From assembly GCA_002189035.1 (NCBI GenBank), contig CM007990.1, forward strand, positions 5,146,001 to 5,210,000: a stretch of DNA of 64,000 nucleotides. Reading direction: 5' to 3'. The notes beneath the pieces were generated by a model, which was given only the letters and a program-made list of their open reading frames with translations, was not told the DNA's origin and did not search any database. This document shows, piece after piece, positions 38,338 through 51,775 of this stretch. Source of the stretch: Utricularia gibba. Its lineage: Eukaryota > Streptophyta > Magnoliopsida > Lamiales > Lentibulariaceae. Both the position numbers and the translations under genes were made by a program. How positions within the stretch are numbered: position 1 is the stretch's first letter; the number at the start of each line of letters is the position of its first letter.

Positions 38338-41300
38338 TCAGAGATAGAGAGAGTTTGCAAACATGATCCCCCGGCGAAGGCTCTCGCTTGCTGATGCAAA
38401 CTTGTTTTCCAAATCAGTTTCTCCCACTGCATGAGCAGCTCCTCTCAACTGCGACGTCGCAAGGTTTGTGTTAAAAAAATTGTTAGCACGAAATGCGACA
38501 AAATGGGGGGAGGTTAATCACCTGGTTCAGAAACTCGTCAAGTCTTCTGGTTAGTCTTATGATGCTGCCTTCAAAGATATCGGTCATTCGGATGACCTCC
38601 GCAAAGCTTGCTCCCTGCAAACAAAATCAAGCGGATTGATCAGACTTGAAAAATGGCCGAGAGTTAAGCTGAGCATTGCCCTTTCGATCCAAACAGACTT
38701 CAAGATCCGATGCATGCCCATCACCAGAAGGCTATCCCCAGCAGCTTCAAGTGCCAGAGCTTGCCAGTGATGAACACATTTTTATACCGACCTTTGACCA
38801 ACAGTAGATCACATCCATCAAGTATGGTCTGATTGACGCCTCGACATACTCATCTACGTTTATTTCGAGTTTACATTCCCGTTGTACCTGCAACAGAATG
38901 GCATTACCCAGAGATACTATCCATGACATTGAAAATGAACTTACACCAGATCTTTAGGGGTAGAAGTGATGAAGAAATGGTTGTTCCGGACAAAAGCAAA
39001 AAAAAAAAAAAATACCTCTGCTATTCTCCGAGCACTATCTTGGAGTTGCTGCAGAGGTTTAGAGAGTTCAGCTCTCAAATTTATCTGTTCACTGGATTTG
39101 TCGCAAGGTATGAAACAACTTGCCAGTGCCGCAACTTGATGATGATCGAGATCATTGAATGTTCCTATTCAAACAATAAGTGGGCATGGCCCAAAGCACA
39201 GTGCAGTTTATCACAGATATATGGCCCCAAAGTAATATGCATTATGAAGTGAATCTAGCGAGTCATAGAAATATTTGACCCAACCCACTGTCAACGAGCC
39301 TTCCCCCACCAGGGAATTTGCCTAGACATGGATCACGGGCTCTCTCACCCTTAACCTGCTGCTTTTCTCAGCTTAGCTGTGGGGTTTGCTCAAGAAACTA
39401 AATTAAGAGCAAGAGTAGCCCCTAAACAATGTGACAAATGAAACTGGGAATCATTCAAGTGCCTTACCGTTGAACATCAGTTCAGTGACAAGAAGTTCAT
39501 CTCCTGTGTCTATCAAGCATGCTGCCCTTCCCTTCAACTGCACAACACCATCGCTATCAATATGGCCAAGCCTTTTCAAAACGCGTGAGCGATTCTTCAG
39601 TTCATCTCGAAATTTTTGAAGCTACAGAAACAAAAACATGATTATGCGCCAAAAAGAAAGACGAGCTTTAGACACATGAATAAAAGCATCATGCAGTAGA
39701 AGCTAAAAAGCAGACGAAAATACCTGAGAATCACGCATTCTTGACTTCAGCTGTTGAATTTCATGATTAACTTCTGCCTTCTTTTGGAAACTTTTAATCT
39801 GATTTTCATCTTGGGACTGTAGCACAAATTCATGCAACAAGGAGCCAATATACAGACAGTCAGGAGTACCAAACATGCAAACCCGAACGTAGAAAATCGA
39901 AACTGAATGCCAAAGACGAGAGAAAATAATAATAATCATAGTGATGATGATGATAACCGAACCTTGTGCAGTGGATGAGAAGACAATTTATCTTCAAGTT
40001 CCTTAATTTGATTAGCCAAGTCTACAAGTTCTGGGTCATCAATTCCCATATCCTAAAAAAATGAAAGAAAATCATATCACGCACAACCATCGAGTAACAG
40101 AATGAGGTATTGTAACATGATGTAGATGGAGACGAAAAGTAAGAGCAATAGTTTTGGGTAGTGCCTTCCACTGGAAAGAATAAGGTTAACAACTTCACCT
40201 TCAGAGGATCAAACTTAGGAAGACCTTCAGGAAAACGCTTCTCAAGTTCCCGTACAGCAAGGAGAATGTTGTTTCTAGTTTCTAAAGGACGCAAGTCTGA
40301 AGGGACCAATATTTTTAGCTTGCTTAGCGTAGAAATCAGAGATAATTGAACAGGAACCTGGGACAAGATGCGGAAAATTGTCTAGTTATGAGCACAAACA
40401 TTTAAAAATTTCTAGCCTAATGATAATTGTATCACTGGCATACATTGGAGAGAAACAATTTACCACATGCATTTCACCACTCTCTCCAGGGCGAGGAGGA
40501 CAAGGTTTCGGTTGTGATCCGTTGGTACTGGACCCAAGAGAGCAATGGAGTAACACATCTACAATATAAGTACTGCCACGTGAAGAAGCAAGAGCAGCTG
40601 GCAAGGAACTAGATGTTGCTGGAGGTATTTTCACCACATTGACTACAACTCCCCAACCCCAATTTGTTCCACCTTCCCTTACTTTAACCTGAAATTTTGA
40701 AAACGTTTACGTAACTTGTGGAATATACAACATGAATTATGTATGCCAAGCTTTAAAGATAGTAAAGAAACCCTCTAGGGACCTATGACACAGAAAACCA
40801 CGTACTTGAGCTTACCAGTCTACCAGGGGTAAGGAATGATAAAACTTTCTCAGGCCTCGTTATTTCTACCATCAGTCTCTTCTCAAGTTGCGCTATCTCA
40901 AGTTGTAGTCCATGATATTCAGCAATCTCTTTCTAAACATGGATATAAAATTTTGTTAATAAAAATCCAAAGTCAGAAAAACCACTTCAGGAGTGTAAAC
41001 AAAGCAAAACCCTTACCTCTCCAGAAGCATTTAAAACAGCAGCTTCTTCCTCAAGTTGTGCTACCTTCTTCCCAACATCAGGTAAAGCCTTTAGTAGAAG
41101 AGGTGGAATCTTTTTAGTCATTTCCAAGAACACTAGCGTAAGAGATTTTAGTTCATATGTATGACCTTTTCATATTGAAATTGATGGAAGGAATTCTTGA
41201 TAACATGCTCTGCATTAATCTGTCCCTCAGAGCGGCTCATTAAATTCAAAATTGTGTAGTAGCTAAGCCTGAAGGTACTGACTAAAGGTGCAGGTCTCCC

Positions 41301-43251
41301 CAAAACCATGTCCTTCAGAGTATTCATTTCCATCTGATATTGAAACACAACGGCTACATTTTAAGCATAAAATTGATGCTGTCTAAAATACTTAGTCGTG
41401 GCTACATATTCAACCTAACACTTTCATCTCATATATGAGAATGATTTCAGTCAAAGAGTACCAAAACCTTCAACAATATATATAGTATGGTATTTACCTT
41501 GTCATCAATCATTATTATGCATATACCACACTCATCCTTACCACGACGCCCAGCTCTGCCACTCATCTACAACATAGACTAAATATCAGCAAATGTGGGT
41601 TGGCAGCAGATAGTTAATGAAAATTCTCACTGATCACCTGGATATATTCACCAGAGCCCATTAGACGATGACTATCACCATCCCACTTCTTAACAGTTGT
41701 AAAAACGACAGTTTTCGCAGGCATGTTCAACCCCATCGCAAACTGTTTATAAGGAAATTGAGTAAAATTCCCAATGATAAAAAAAAAAAGGCTCACTGGG
41801 ATGCTATACAAACGTAATGGTGGCACCGATAAAAAAACAAGTTACAGAACATTACTGTTTCTGTGGCAAAAAGTGCCTTAATAAGCCCTTCTTGAAAAAG
41901 AAGTTCCACAAGTTCTTTGATAATAGGGAGCAAGCCAGAATGATGCACAGCAATTCCTCGCCGAAGTATTGGCAACATTAGCTCAATGGCAGGTAAGCTT
42001 CTGTCATCCTCATTCAAACATAAGATGGCATTTGTAAACACCTGATCCACCACATCTTTCTCCTCCTGAGTATTGAGATCAAGGTTTTTCATCGAGAGTG
42101 CATGCTGTTCACATTCTTTTCTGCTAAAGCTAAAAATAATTACAGGCTGAAACTTCCGTTCTACGATCATCTGCAGAATTAGCACCTTTGGATGTCATCA
42201 TCATCAAACAGGCATCAAAAGAAGAATAAAATATACCAGAAATCATGCAAATAGCTTTAAAATATATGGATTTTGTCACCTTTATAATTCTGCTTATGTC
42301 AGAAAAACCAGAAGCACTTCCTCCTTTCGAAATTCTGCCATTGGCCTTGCCATATGAAGCGCTACTCCCCTTTGTATTTTTCTGAGTGAAGGTATCCTGA
42401 AGTTTCAAAAAATTATTTTCTTTAAACTGCTCGTTTTCATCCACTACAAGATATAAGCCAGAACCACCCATGGGAAATACATAATGCTGCAGTGGTGTTG
42501 GCCTAAAATCTGTGTAGGCAACATGACATGGCTGTTTATGTAAATTACATATCCATTCAGCAAACTCAGTTGCGTTTGACATTGTTGCAGAAAGAAAAAC
42601 CATCTTAATGGCAGGGGGGAGGAAGATAATGCTTTCCTCCCAAACAACACCTCTTTCTCTATCCTTCATGTAATGTATCTCATCAAATATGACCCATGCA
42701 ACTTCCTTCAACACCTCAGAACCCCTATAAAGCATTCCTCTCAGAATCTCAGTAGTCATCACCAGACAACTTGCATTAGGAGAAAGTGTAACGTCGCCTG
42801 TCATCAATCCAACATCTGAAAACTCCTGGTTCAATTCTCTGTACTTCTGATTGCTCAGTGCTTTTAAAGGAGATGTATAAATAACCCTCTGTTTATCCCT
42901 AAAGGCCATGGCTATCGCATATTCCGCAACAGCAGTTTTACCTGCTGAAGTGTGTGCCGAAACTAAAACTGACTCTTTTCTTTCTAAACAAGATACAGAA
43001 ACCTCCTGAAACGGATCAAGAACAAAAGGGTAGGTTTTAGCCCTTTCCCCAGTGTATCTCGGCTCAGAGAGGGTGCCATACATAGATTCATCCTTGTTAG
43101 AAGTATACCCACTTGGGACTGCTACCTCATGTACACATGTCCGGGCTGTCTTAGAAGTAGACGGATTGGCATCAATTTTCTGTTTGTCGTTTGAATTTGC
43201 GTTCTCCTCCTGGTGCTTCCGTTTAAGAGATACAGGAGACTTACTACCCAT
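38338..43251 (-). CDS. HEN2: DExH-box RNA helicase HEN2 (MTR4 family)
   Basis: Nucleoplasmic helicase that feeds RNA to the exosome through the NEXT-like complex. Exons: 42280-43251, 41856-42170, 41638-41742, 41498-41566, 41166-41333, 41017-41088, 40816-40932, 40464-40688, 40199-40357, 39963-40052, 39724-39816, 39468-39621, 39016-39164, 38792-38887, 38522-38614 and 38338-38448. The product is 995 aa and every phase closes. The start is the ATG at 43251 (the open frame upstream has no ATG). Motifs: Walker A AHTSAGKT (99-106), DEIH (190-193), SAT (221-223), GVMTGD-type motif and MSGRAGRRG (motif VI). The arch region ([18 protein letters not shown]) marks the MTR4/SKI2 group, and the tail [13 protein letters not shown] closes the DSHCT domain. 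HEN2 rather than MTR4 is chosen from the N terminus (ACVHEVAVP-like) and arch sequence. Confidence 0.95.
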
Positions 43252-44190
43252 TTTCGTACTGAACGACGCAGCGGGGGAAAAATCAAAACTTTTCACTAAC
43301 TCCGCTCAATGCTCTAAGTAGACGAACTGCCTCCCTGTTACGCATGAAAAGGTCTCGTACCTCCGCTCATTATGATTGCGTCGACCTCTCGTGTGTCTCG
43401 CCCGGTGCGCCAGCGACAGTAGACCAACTAAAACAAGGAAACAAAAAGCAAACCAATTAACCTAAAGATTAGGGTTTCACCTTCTATGAACAGAAGAGGA
43501 CCAAGTTTGACCAACAGCAAACCTCTTTCAGGAGCAAAAAACTTCCAAGTTGAAATTGATTCACCGCCGGTTAGTCTTCACGAACCCAAACCCTAATTTT
43601 TTTTTTAATTTCCCAATTTTGGAACGCGTCAGCATTTTATTTAATTATTATTATTTTGCAAACTGTTCTAATTCATTACATTATGTTATATATTGTATGA
43701 ATTTACATATAATTTTTACTATAAAATATATTAATAACTAAAAACTCATCATCAACTCTCCATGTTTCGTAGTGTTTTAGGTGCAGATTTCTGTGTTTTT
43801 AGGGTTTCTTCCTAATTGTTACATTTGGTCAGGTTCTTTAGGATGACTGATCTGGTCCTTTTTCTTTGTCCATGAACTGCTTGAAGCCCGTGCTTGTTCA
43901 GAAAGATGTTTTTTTTTCCTGTTGCTGTCAATTCATCAAAAGATACAATGAACAAATATCAAGTATTGGAACCTTCATCTCTAACAAAATCTACCCCTTC
44001 AAAATGAACCAGCTCTAAGATTCTTTCATCAGTTCTGTTCTGAAAAATATTTTGGCACTGACATGCGCTGAGTATCAGAGTGAGTCTGGGATTGGATGAC
44101 CTGCAAGTGATTGATCAGCAAAGTTAGTTGGGATGAACTTACATTATGAATCACTATAGAAGTTACTGACATGATCTCTTATTTTTTGTT
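43252..44190. other. HEN2 promoter and 3' flank of the USP-kinase gene
   Basis: Contains the HEN2 5' flank with two telo-box-like AAACCCTA elements (near 43468 on the minus strand and 43588 on the plus strand). AT-rich stretch 43600-43745. No gene seen. Confidence 0.6.
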
Positions 44191-47071
44191 TTATTCTGCA
44201 AAGAGGGAGTTTTTAGATGAACTTACATAAGAATGAAAACTTTCTTGAGTTGGTGGGATTATGAGACTTGGGGCAGAGTAGATGCGCATTCTCTCTTCAG
44301 CAAATGCTCCCAATCTGTTGAGTTCTGGAAGTACCACAGTCGCAAGGTCAGGCCGATCTTTTCGCCTTAATTCTGTGCACTTGAGGGACATTTTAGCAAA
44401 ACTCAAAGCCTCTTCTAATGGCCAGTCGGGAACTGCAGGATCCAGCATCTCAGGGAAACTTCCTTGTTCTATAGCTCTTTCGACATGATGAGATATACCC
44501 ATTGGAGGCTTCGCCGTTATGATTTGAAGTAGCATTACTCCCAGTGAGTACACATCAGATTTAATTCCCAACATGCCAGTTTGTTGGTACTCAGGGTCTA
44601 TGTAGCAGAAGGTTCCTGCTGTTGCAGTCATTCGATATTGTGTCACGGTGTCGGCTACAGAAGGAGGGACAAGCCTAGCCAACCCCACGTCGCTAATCTT
44701 GCTCACAAAGTTTCCATCAAGGAGAATGTTTCCTGGTTTAAGATCTCTGTGCACCAGTGGCTCTGGCTTTGTTTGGTGCAGGAAAAGAAGGCCAGTGGCG
44801 ATTTCTGCTGCTATTTTGAATCTGATTTGCCAGGAGAGAACTGGAGTATTTCCTCGTCGGAACAAACGATCATCTAAGCTGCCATTGGCCATATATTCAT
44901 ATACCAAGCAGCCATACTCCGGGCAGGCACCGAGGAGGAGAACCATGTTAGGATGCCTAATGCAGCTCAAAACTTCAACCTGCATCACAACATTCATAAT
45001 GTTAAGCCACTGGTTTTTCCAAGGGATATCTAGCTTGCATCTAGTTCCTTTCACCTCTTGTTGAAACTGTGATCTTCCTTGTGCTGCATCTGGTCGAAGA
45101 ACTTTCACTGCAACTGGTGTATGATCAAGATGGCACTTGTAGACCGGGCCATATCCACCTTCTCCAATTTTAAGAGATGTGGAGAAGTTCTCAGTAGCTG
45201 CCTCTATCTCCTCCAAGGTGTATCTCCGGTATCTTACACCACCAGTGAACTTATCCTGCATCTTGATCCCCTGGTCTGCTTCTTTCATGGCTTTCATTTC
45301 TGCATTCATTCTTTTTTGAGCTTCAAGTTCGGCTATTTTTTGTGCTGCTTCTGCCCTCTGTAGAGCAGCCTTGCATTTAGCTTTTTCCTTCTCTGCAATA
45401 GCTAGTGCTGCTTCTTCAGCTAGCCGTGCCTCCTCGAGTCTCTGTTCTTCTTCTACTTTCCAACGATGAAGTTCCATCGCCTGTACAAATACAAGGATAC
45501 ATGATCAAAATATAACATGTTTCTTGAATCCTTTATGAAACAATCTATTGGAGAATTCATTATTTTGCTGTTCAAGAAATATGCCTTCTGTTTCGCACTA
45601 AGTGCTTCCTTGCAGGCCGTGCTGTACATTTCCATTGTCTGTTTGAGCTCCTGCTTGAGCCTTCGCATCTCAGCTTCTACTTCGTCCTATATTATCAATT
45701 CAAACATCATAAAAAAAGAATCCCTTTTATCGAAGATACAACCATTCTTTGACAAACAAATACATGTGCTCACCATGCTTTGGGAGCCAGACCATGAAGC
45801 GTTTAGACTGTCCTCTGAGCTAGATGAGAAGATACCAAAACTGGTACTTCCATCCGAAATCCTTGAATTCGAGAACGCTGACCCGAAACTTGATCTGTTT
45901 TCTGTGTCTGAGTTGGTTGAAAGGCGACAGGCCATCAGCAGATCCTGATCAGATGTCATGGAGCCATTGCTTAGCCGGACTGGGCTAATGAAAGATATGT
46001 CACTCTCAGGCTTTGAAATATCCCCATATTGTCGGTTCAGACCTTTGCCTCTAGTAAAAGGTGACCTACAGACACATGCCATTAAATTTTTTCAGTTCAG
46101 CAAAAAATTTACTTTGACCATGACCAACCTTATTGTATCTGAATCTTCTAGGATGCTCCTTGGTGCTTGCTGGAGCGCTTGCCCTCTTACGGATTCATCA
46201 ACACGAGCATCTTTAAAAACAGAAGATGTAGCTCCTACGTTCAGGCAGTGTTAACTTCTCAAAGCTTGGTGTAAAAATAGGAGCATTTAGGCTAAAGAAG
46301 CAACCTTTTATGGTTTCATCAACGCGGGGAGCATCCCTCGAAGCAGCCTTGATGGAGGCGATTTTCCCTTTAGCAATGGCATACACCATGCAAAAATCTG
46401 GTGCTATTTTAGTGATGGTACCCACGATATCGACAGTCTTGAATCTTCAATCATGAGAAGATGATTTGTAAGTTCTGCATAAAGATCTCCCCAGAGAAAC
46501 TTCTTTTGTATTACCTAATGAATCCATTCTTGACTGAGGATCCTAGCACTAAGGTGTCAATCATGCTGTTCCTCACATAGTCACAGATTGCTCTGCAGAT
46601 GTCTGAATCTTCGAGTATGACTTCCAGAACTTGTATCTGTTGGAAATTTGCTCCATGTTATGTGTATGCAGATTGTGCAAATGTATGGAAGACAAGGGCA
46701 GGACTGGTTTCTTACATCCTTACGAGTGCAGAAGCACCGGAAGGGAAGAAAGATTTCTTTGGCCTGGCTATCGAGAGGGACAACCTTCCCTGCTGGTTCA
46801 ATGCAGCCATTATCAGAAAAACAAACAGAACATCACATGAAATCTGTGCCAATCTGTGTGATATCCGAAGTATATTCCATTGAAAATTACCTTGAGCAGC
46901 AGATGAAGAGGACTTGTGCCTAACATGAATGAGGATGGCCTGTTTGCCTCTGGTCAAGAGATTATCAACAGCCCATTTCAAAGCAGCTTGGCTTCCTTTG
47001 TCTTTGTCTACAGCAATTGCAACTCTGTCAGGCTTCCTTTCTCCTGTACTCAGACCTCTCTGGTTCATCAT
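44191..47071 (-). CDS. USP-domain receptor-like cytoplasmic kinase (no U-box)
   Basis: Plant USP-kinase: an N-terminal universal-stress-protein fold joined to a Ser/Thr kinase. Exons: 46891-47071, 46716-46789, 46515-46636, 46305-46444, 46129-46210, 45774-46065, 45585-45686, 45055-45480 and 44191-44979; 735 aa. The USP fold covers about residues 15-175 ([33 protein letters not shown]). A Ser-rich linker and a long coiled coil ([20 protein letters not shown]) follow. The kinase has [37 protein letters not shown] and [13 protein letters not shown] is replaced by DVG, as in many members of this group. The C-terminal U-box of PUB35/52-type relatives is absent; the protein ends [10 protein letters not shown]. 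The intron at 45584 appears to use a GC donor. Starts MMNQRGL, with two adjacent ATGs. Confidence 0.9.
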
Positions 47072-47796
47072 TTCTCCCTTATGTTGTAGTTTCAGAGGTG
47101 GAACAAGACAAAAGAAAGCTTGTGGTGTTCCACCTCAGGGTCCAAACACTCCCTTCTTCTTCCTTGAGAAGAAGGTTGTTTTGCTGTGTTTCCAGAGGGA
47201 AGGGGAAGGCTCCAAGTTCTACATCTTCATGATTGGGACTGAATGAATGTCTTATTGTTTACCCACAAAGATCTCCTGAAAGTGTGGGAGTTTCTTGAAC
47301 CATCCATCTTATCCCCTGGTTAACAGAGCCCATTCCCCACATGGAAAATGGCATTTCCCATGTAAACAAATGGCCTAGAGATGTTCCCTGATCATGGCAC
47401 TTCTGTTCTTGCATAGAATTATGCTGATTTTTCAACTTGTGGACAATCAATTATCTTATACTAATCAAATAATGTGTACTGTAAACAATGATGATTAGTG
47501 GTAATAAATTTATTGAAGCCATTTTGGTAGCATTAGGAACTAGGAACCAGCAGAAAAAGGCAAGTGCAGATCTTGTAACAACACAAACAAATACATTTAA
47601 CACGCCCAAACACGCATAGGATCTTCTCTACACATCCAAGAGCAAAAAATAAATAAAAGCAAGGATGCAAATTAACAAATAACAAGGATAAAAGCAGCAA
47701 CCAGTTCTTATCATATGCTTGATGCCTCCTCCCAGAGAACGCGACAAGCTGATACAAAATCACATGTCAATCGAAACCAACCGTCACAGGAATCAG
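47072..47796. other. USP-kinase promoter and Raf-like kinase 3' flank
   Basis: About 725 bp between two minus-strand genes. The part near 47072-47250 is probably the 5' UTR of the USP-kinase. Nothing else recognisable. Confidence 0.5.
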
Positions 47797-49380
47797 TCAG
47801 TCTGTGGTTCTGGGCTGGCTGATACAGCACCTGAAGCGTGCCTTCCGAACGGTCGTCATGATCTCATTCTCTGCAGATTCGAGCATTCTTACAACCTCGG
47901 AAAACGAGGGTCTAACATCAGGATTTCCGTCCCAGCATAGGGTCATTATGCGACTTAGAGACGGAAGGCAGTCCTGGGGGATTGCAGGACGAACACCCTT
48001 GTTCACAACGGCAAATGCAGCTTGGACAGCAGTCATGTTCTGGAACGGGAGCAGTCCTGTTATGAGCTCCCATAGCACAATCCCGAAGCTGTACACGTCG
48101 ACTTTTTGGGTGTAAGGCCGATGCTGGATCATCTCACTGCAATTCCACACCACAAGAATGGTAAGAGAAATTATACTGATACAAGATAACCACGATGATG
48201 CACTGGCAATTCCAGTAACACTTGAATGAAAGGCTTGTTCTCAGAAGAAATTCTTATGGGTTCATCTAATTCAAGCAACGCATGTTCATTCATGTCTTAG
48301 TCGAGAAAGGTGAAAGTCTCTTATAGAGTCAACACATCAAATGAAATATAGATTAACATGCATCACCAAAGCCTTGACAGGCAATATTTAGAAATGTGAC
48401 AGTCTACCCCACATCTCAATCCCAATAACTTGCTACTCAGTATATGTTATGCTGCAAATAAAAATGAGAAAAGGCAGAACTTACGGTGCCATCCACCGAT
48501 AAGTTCCAGTCTCTGGTGTCATGCCTTCCGTCTGCACTTCGATACGAGCAACTCCAAAATCAGCGATTTTAATGGACTTGTCAGAAGAAATCAGAAGATT
48601 ATCAGACTTTAAGTCTCTGTGTATCAAATTTAACCCATGGACATATTCCATCCCTCTTGCCACATCCAAGGCCTGTTTCACAGCCAATTTCAAGGGCACA
48701 GAACGATTCTGACGCTTTGTCAAGAATTGTCGCACAGAACCACCCTTGGCATACTCTGTGACAATACACCAGACCATGGGCTTGCGGCATGCACCAATGA
48801 AACGAACTATATTGGGGTGTTTTAACCTTGACAACATCATCACCTCTTGCTGAAATTGCTGCTCCATCAACTGTGCCCTCTCCACATCATTCTCTGGCTT
48901 CTCCAGTAATTTAATAGCAACATCTTCACCATTATACGTTCCTCTATAGAGCTTTCCAAATGCACCCTGAGCAAAAGCATGGCCCATGATGAGCTTCCCC
49001 AAATCAATTGACCAATCATCATAATATCCAAGTCCTTCAGTAGGATACCGAGGATCCATCAAAGCTTGTGCCAGCATATCATTGCTCGGCCCATGAGAAA
49101 CTCTCCCACGATTGACACTGGCAGCTACAGAGTAGTTTTTTACATGCTTAAGGCCCTGATGGCCCAAGATTCGAGTGCGGGATTCATTAGATCCTACACT
49201 ACTATTGTCCACAGACATGGCAACAGATCCTCCATTTGTCAACTGCAAGCTCCCATAACTATCAATGGACATGTTCGATCCCTCATTCAGCTTGCGATAG
49301 AAATTATGTGATAAATCATAATTGTCGTACAAATCATTCTGTCCAATAACTCCGTTAAACTTTGGGCCACCCTCCAACAT
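47797..49380 (-). CDS. Raf-like MAPKKK, group C (RAF22/RAF28 type)
   Basis: Cytosolic Ser/Thr kinase of the plant Raf-like group C. Exons 48485-49380 and 47797-48136; 411 aa; the single coding intron has phase 2. The N terminus carries family blocks [26 protein letters not shown] and DMLAQALMD. Kinase motifs: [20 protein letters not shown] (Gly loop and Lys), [26 protein letters not shown] (DFG intact), [10 protein letters not shown] and [11 protein letters not shown]. It ends [17 protein letters not shown], as in the Arabidopsis relatives. The ATG at 49380 matches the family start (MLE). A 5' UTR intron is likely, with the first non-coding exon near 50.0-50.3 kb. Confidence 0.93.
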
Positions 49381-50890
49381 TTTCCAAGGTTCTCCTTTAA
49401 ACTCTCCGCATTAGTGTCTTTAAGTTTATGTTGACACGTCCAAAACCTGCAAAAACCAAACAACAACAACAAAATACGCGTTATGTACAAGAAAATGGGC
49501 CTACATGAAAGAAAGGCGAGAAGATTAGAATCCACAATTAACAACGCTCGCTAACCCTGGACTAGTTAACTGAAGACAGAGGAACATATAACTTTAAAAC
49601 TGTCATATGCGTATACTACTGCTTCATTTCCACAAGTGGGGTGATTTTAATGTTATCTCAAATAACTCCCGCATTACAACTAAAGCCTTCATAACGCCAA
49701 CCTTGTAAAACCCATTATACCACGTAGATACAAACAAAATCCCCTAAAAAAAAGAAAAAAAAAGGAAATCCAAGCTACCCCATCATCAATTCACAGCGAT
49801 CAACAAGAATCACTTCATCACAAATGACACAGAGCAAAACAAAAACCCACTCATCGCATCAACATGAAACCCCCCCTCTAAAACCTGTAAAAGAAAAATA
49901 AAACAAATCCACCTCCGGATTTCGCTTCGTCAACGAAATACAGTAGCCAAAACCCCAGTAACACCATCAAAACAGATCAAAAAATTCAATGATCCAACAC
50001 TCGTTTTAGACAACTTCCACGAAAACAGACCTCGATCAACGCCTCTTCCGCTTCAGCTTCTACTTCCGGCTCCAATAACACAGATCAACATATATACGAG
50101 CCCCAACTTCAGCTCTTCTCTAGTCCTCGCCCGAAGAAGCAACAGAAGAGTCAAAGCGGCGTCGTACGAGGAGACCAATTCTAGAGAGAGAGAGAGAGAG
50201 AGCGAGAGCAGGTAACAGAAGAGAAAAGGAAGAGGGGAGGAGCGCGAGAGGGGTATGGACGACTGACGAGCGTCTGCAGAGAGAAAGAAACAGTCAGCGG
50301 TCTACTTTTGCTTTTATTTATTTACTTAATTTTTAGTTCCCCTACTCTCAAGTTTTTTTTTTTCCACGCGAACAACTTCCCCTGCATCCCGTGTACACAC
50401 CACACCATCTTTCTTCTTCCTACGCGGGACCCGCCAGAACCCAGCTCGGCCCGCTTCGCGAATCGTGACGCAGGAGTGCACGCAGGCTGCTAAGAAAGCA
50501 AAAAAGGATTCATGTGGTCTTTAGAATCTGTGGAGTTGCAGGGGGGCAAACCACTTGGCTTCAGAAACATATCACATGAAGCTGCAGATTAGCTTCAAGA
50601 AGCAGGAGAAAGAAAAAAATAGGGCAAATGTAACATCTGAATCCGCAAAAAGTACTTCCACATGTTCAAACCATGGCTAAGAAGTTGGATCAGAAAACTG
50701 GAAGAAATAATGTCCTATATAAGAAAGCCACTGTACCATCATATCGAAGGAAAAGCTTCCAAACCGTTGAGAAAAACCAAGTATTTTATTTGGTGGGCAA
50801 CGAATGACCCCCATAGTAATAATAATAATATTCCTGGGGTTCGTATGATTTCTGAAGAGGAACTTTTTTCAACTTTCTCCTTGTTTCAGA
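49381..50890. other. 5' UTR, UTR intron and promoter of the Raf-like kinase
   Basis: No coding gene. 49381-49440 reads as leader next to the ATG; a possible donor/acceptor pair points to a UTR intron reaching about 50.05 kb. The (AG)n tract at 50183-50202 would lie in or near the leader as CT on the sense strand. 50300-50890 shows nothing certain. Confidence 0.5.
50183..50202. repeat. (AG)n microsatellite
   Basis: Ten AG units; CT on the Raf-like kinase sense strand, a common feature of plant leaders and GAGA-type promoters. Confidence 0.85.
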
Positions 50891-51594
50891 AGCCAGCCTG
50901 TTCTTTGAAATTTCTGGAGACAATTTTTTTGCCTGCAATGACAGAGGGATTCAAAGAAGCGCCTCTTTCATCCTGTTTAGGTAGGTTCTTATCACAGATC
51001 AAAGGCAAGTGCAATACACAACCCTGTAAAAGCCACAATGTGAGGCCATGAAAGAGAACACTCAAGTAGCCAACCTTATCAGCAAGCGTATGCAACTCGG
51101 GAGCTCTCCTAGCCGCATCCTTCAGGTTAGTTTCACAATCATTTTACCAAGCAGTTAAAAATCTACTGCAATCGAATAAGGATTCCATATCCTCCATAAA
51201 ATTACGCAGTTCGCTTGTCATAGTAGACAAGCACATCCAACGTCCTGATCACCGCCGGCAAGTGAAAGTGGTTCACATACATTGCTCCTACTAATCGCTC
51301 ACAGTGCCATTTGAATCCAATAGACACACACAAAAAACTTTCACAGTCCTTATACCAGTATTATACGCAGAAAAAAAACGTAAGAAATGCAACAACTCAC
51401 CGTCTGATGAAACGGAGGCGAACTGACCAAGTTCTGCAGATTCGCATTGAAACCGAACACATCCAGATCTAGCGCGATTCAAGGGCACAACAGAGATGCA
51501 ACAGAAACTGAATAACCAGCAACCTAATGCAGTAGTAATCCATCAGCATCTTTCGAGAATGTGAACCTCTAACCGGAGCTTCGCGCGACTCCAT
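50891..51594 (-). CDS. Possible small multi-exon gene, unidentified
   Basis: Not recognised. A minus-strand ATG at 51594 opens an exon to 51567 that splices in phase to 51401-51468 and gives 32 residues (MESREAPVRDLDVFGFNANL, then QNLVSSPPFHQT). A third exon, 51206-51297, can follow in phase (RLVGAMYVNHFHLPAVIRTL, then DVLVYYDKRT) with a GTAATT donor. Further coding-like sequence (KDAARRAPELHTLADK) lies at about 51060-51120, but I could not connect it without breaking frame. Third positions in exon 3 are GC-biased. The upstream 51.65-51.78 kb is rich in site II promoter elements, which supports a real housekeeping-type gene. Exon limits downstream of 51206 are uncertain. Confidence 0.35.
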
Positions 51595-51655
51595 GATCGT
51601 TGTGTGCGAGTGTCATAACAACGCTTATTTCAAACCCAGACCCATCGGGAGGTAA

Positions 51656-51775
51656 TTTTGGGCTGGGCCGAGATCTTGCAGGCCTTCGGCCCAAAATACT
51701 GAGTAGAGATCACCAAATAACGCAGCCTGGCCCATCACAACATGCAGGGCTCCATAGAGCTCGGCCCACGACAAA
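51656..51775. promoter_or_regulatory. Cluster of site II (TGGGCY) elements
   Basis: GGGCCGA, CGGCCCA, TGGCCCA and CGGCCCA motifs lie within 120 bp, just upstream of the putative gene starting at 51594. Site II elements bind TCP factors and mark promoters of ribosomal, mitochondrial and cell-cycle genes. Confidence 0.5.

Noticed and set aside
43252-43296. Earlier start for HEN2 at 43296
   Set aside because: That codon is GTG; the ATG at 43251 gives 995 aa, the family length.
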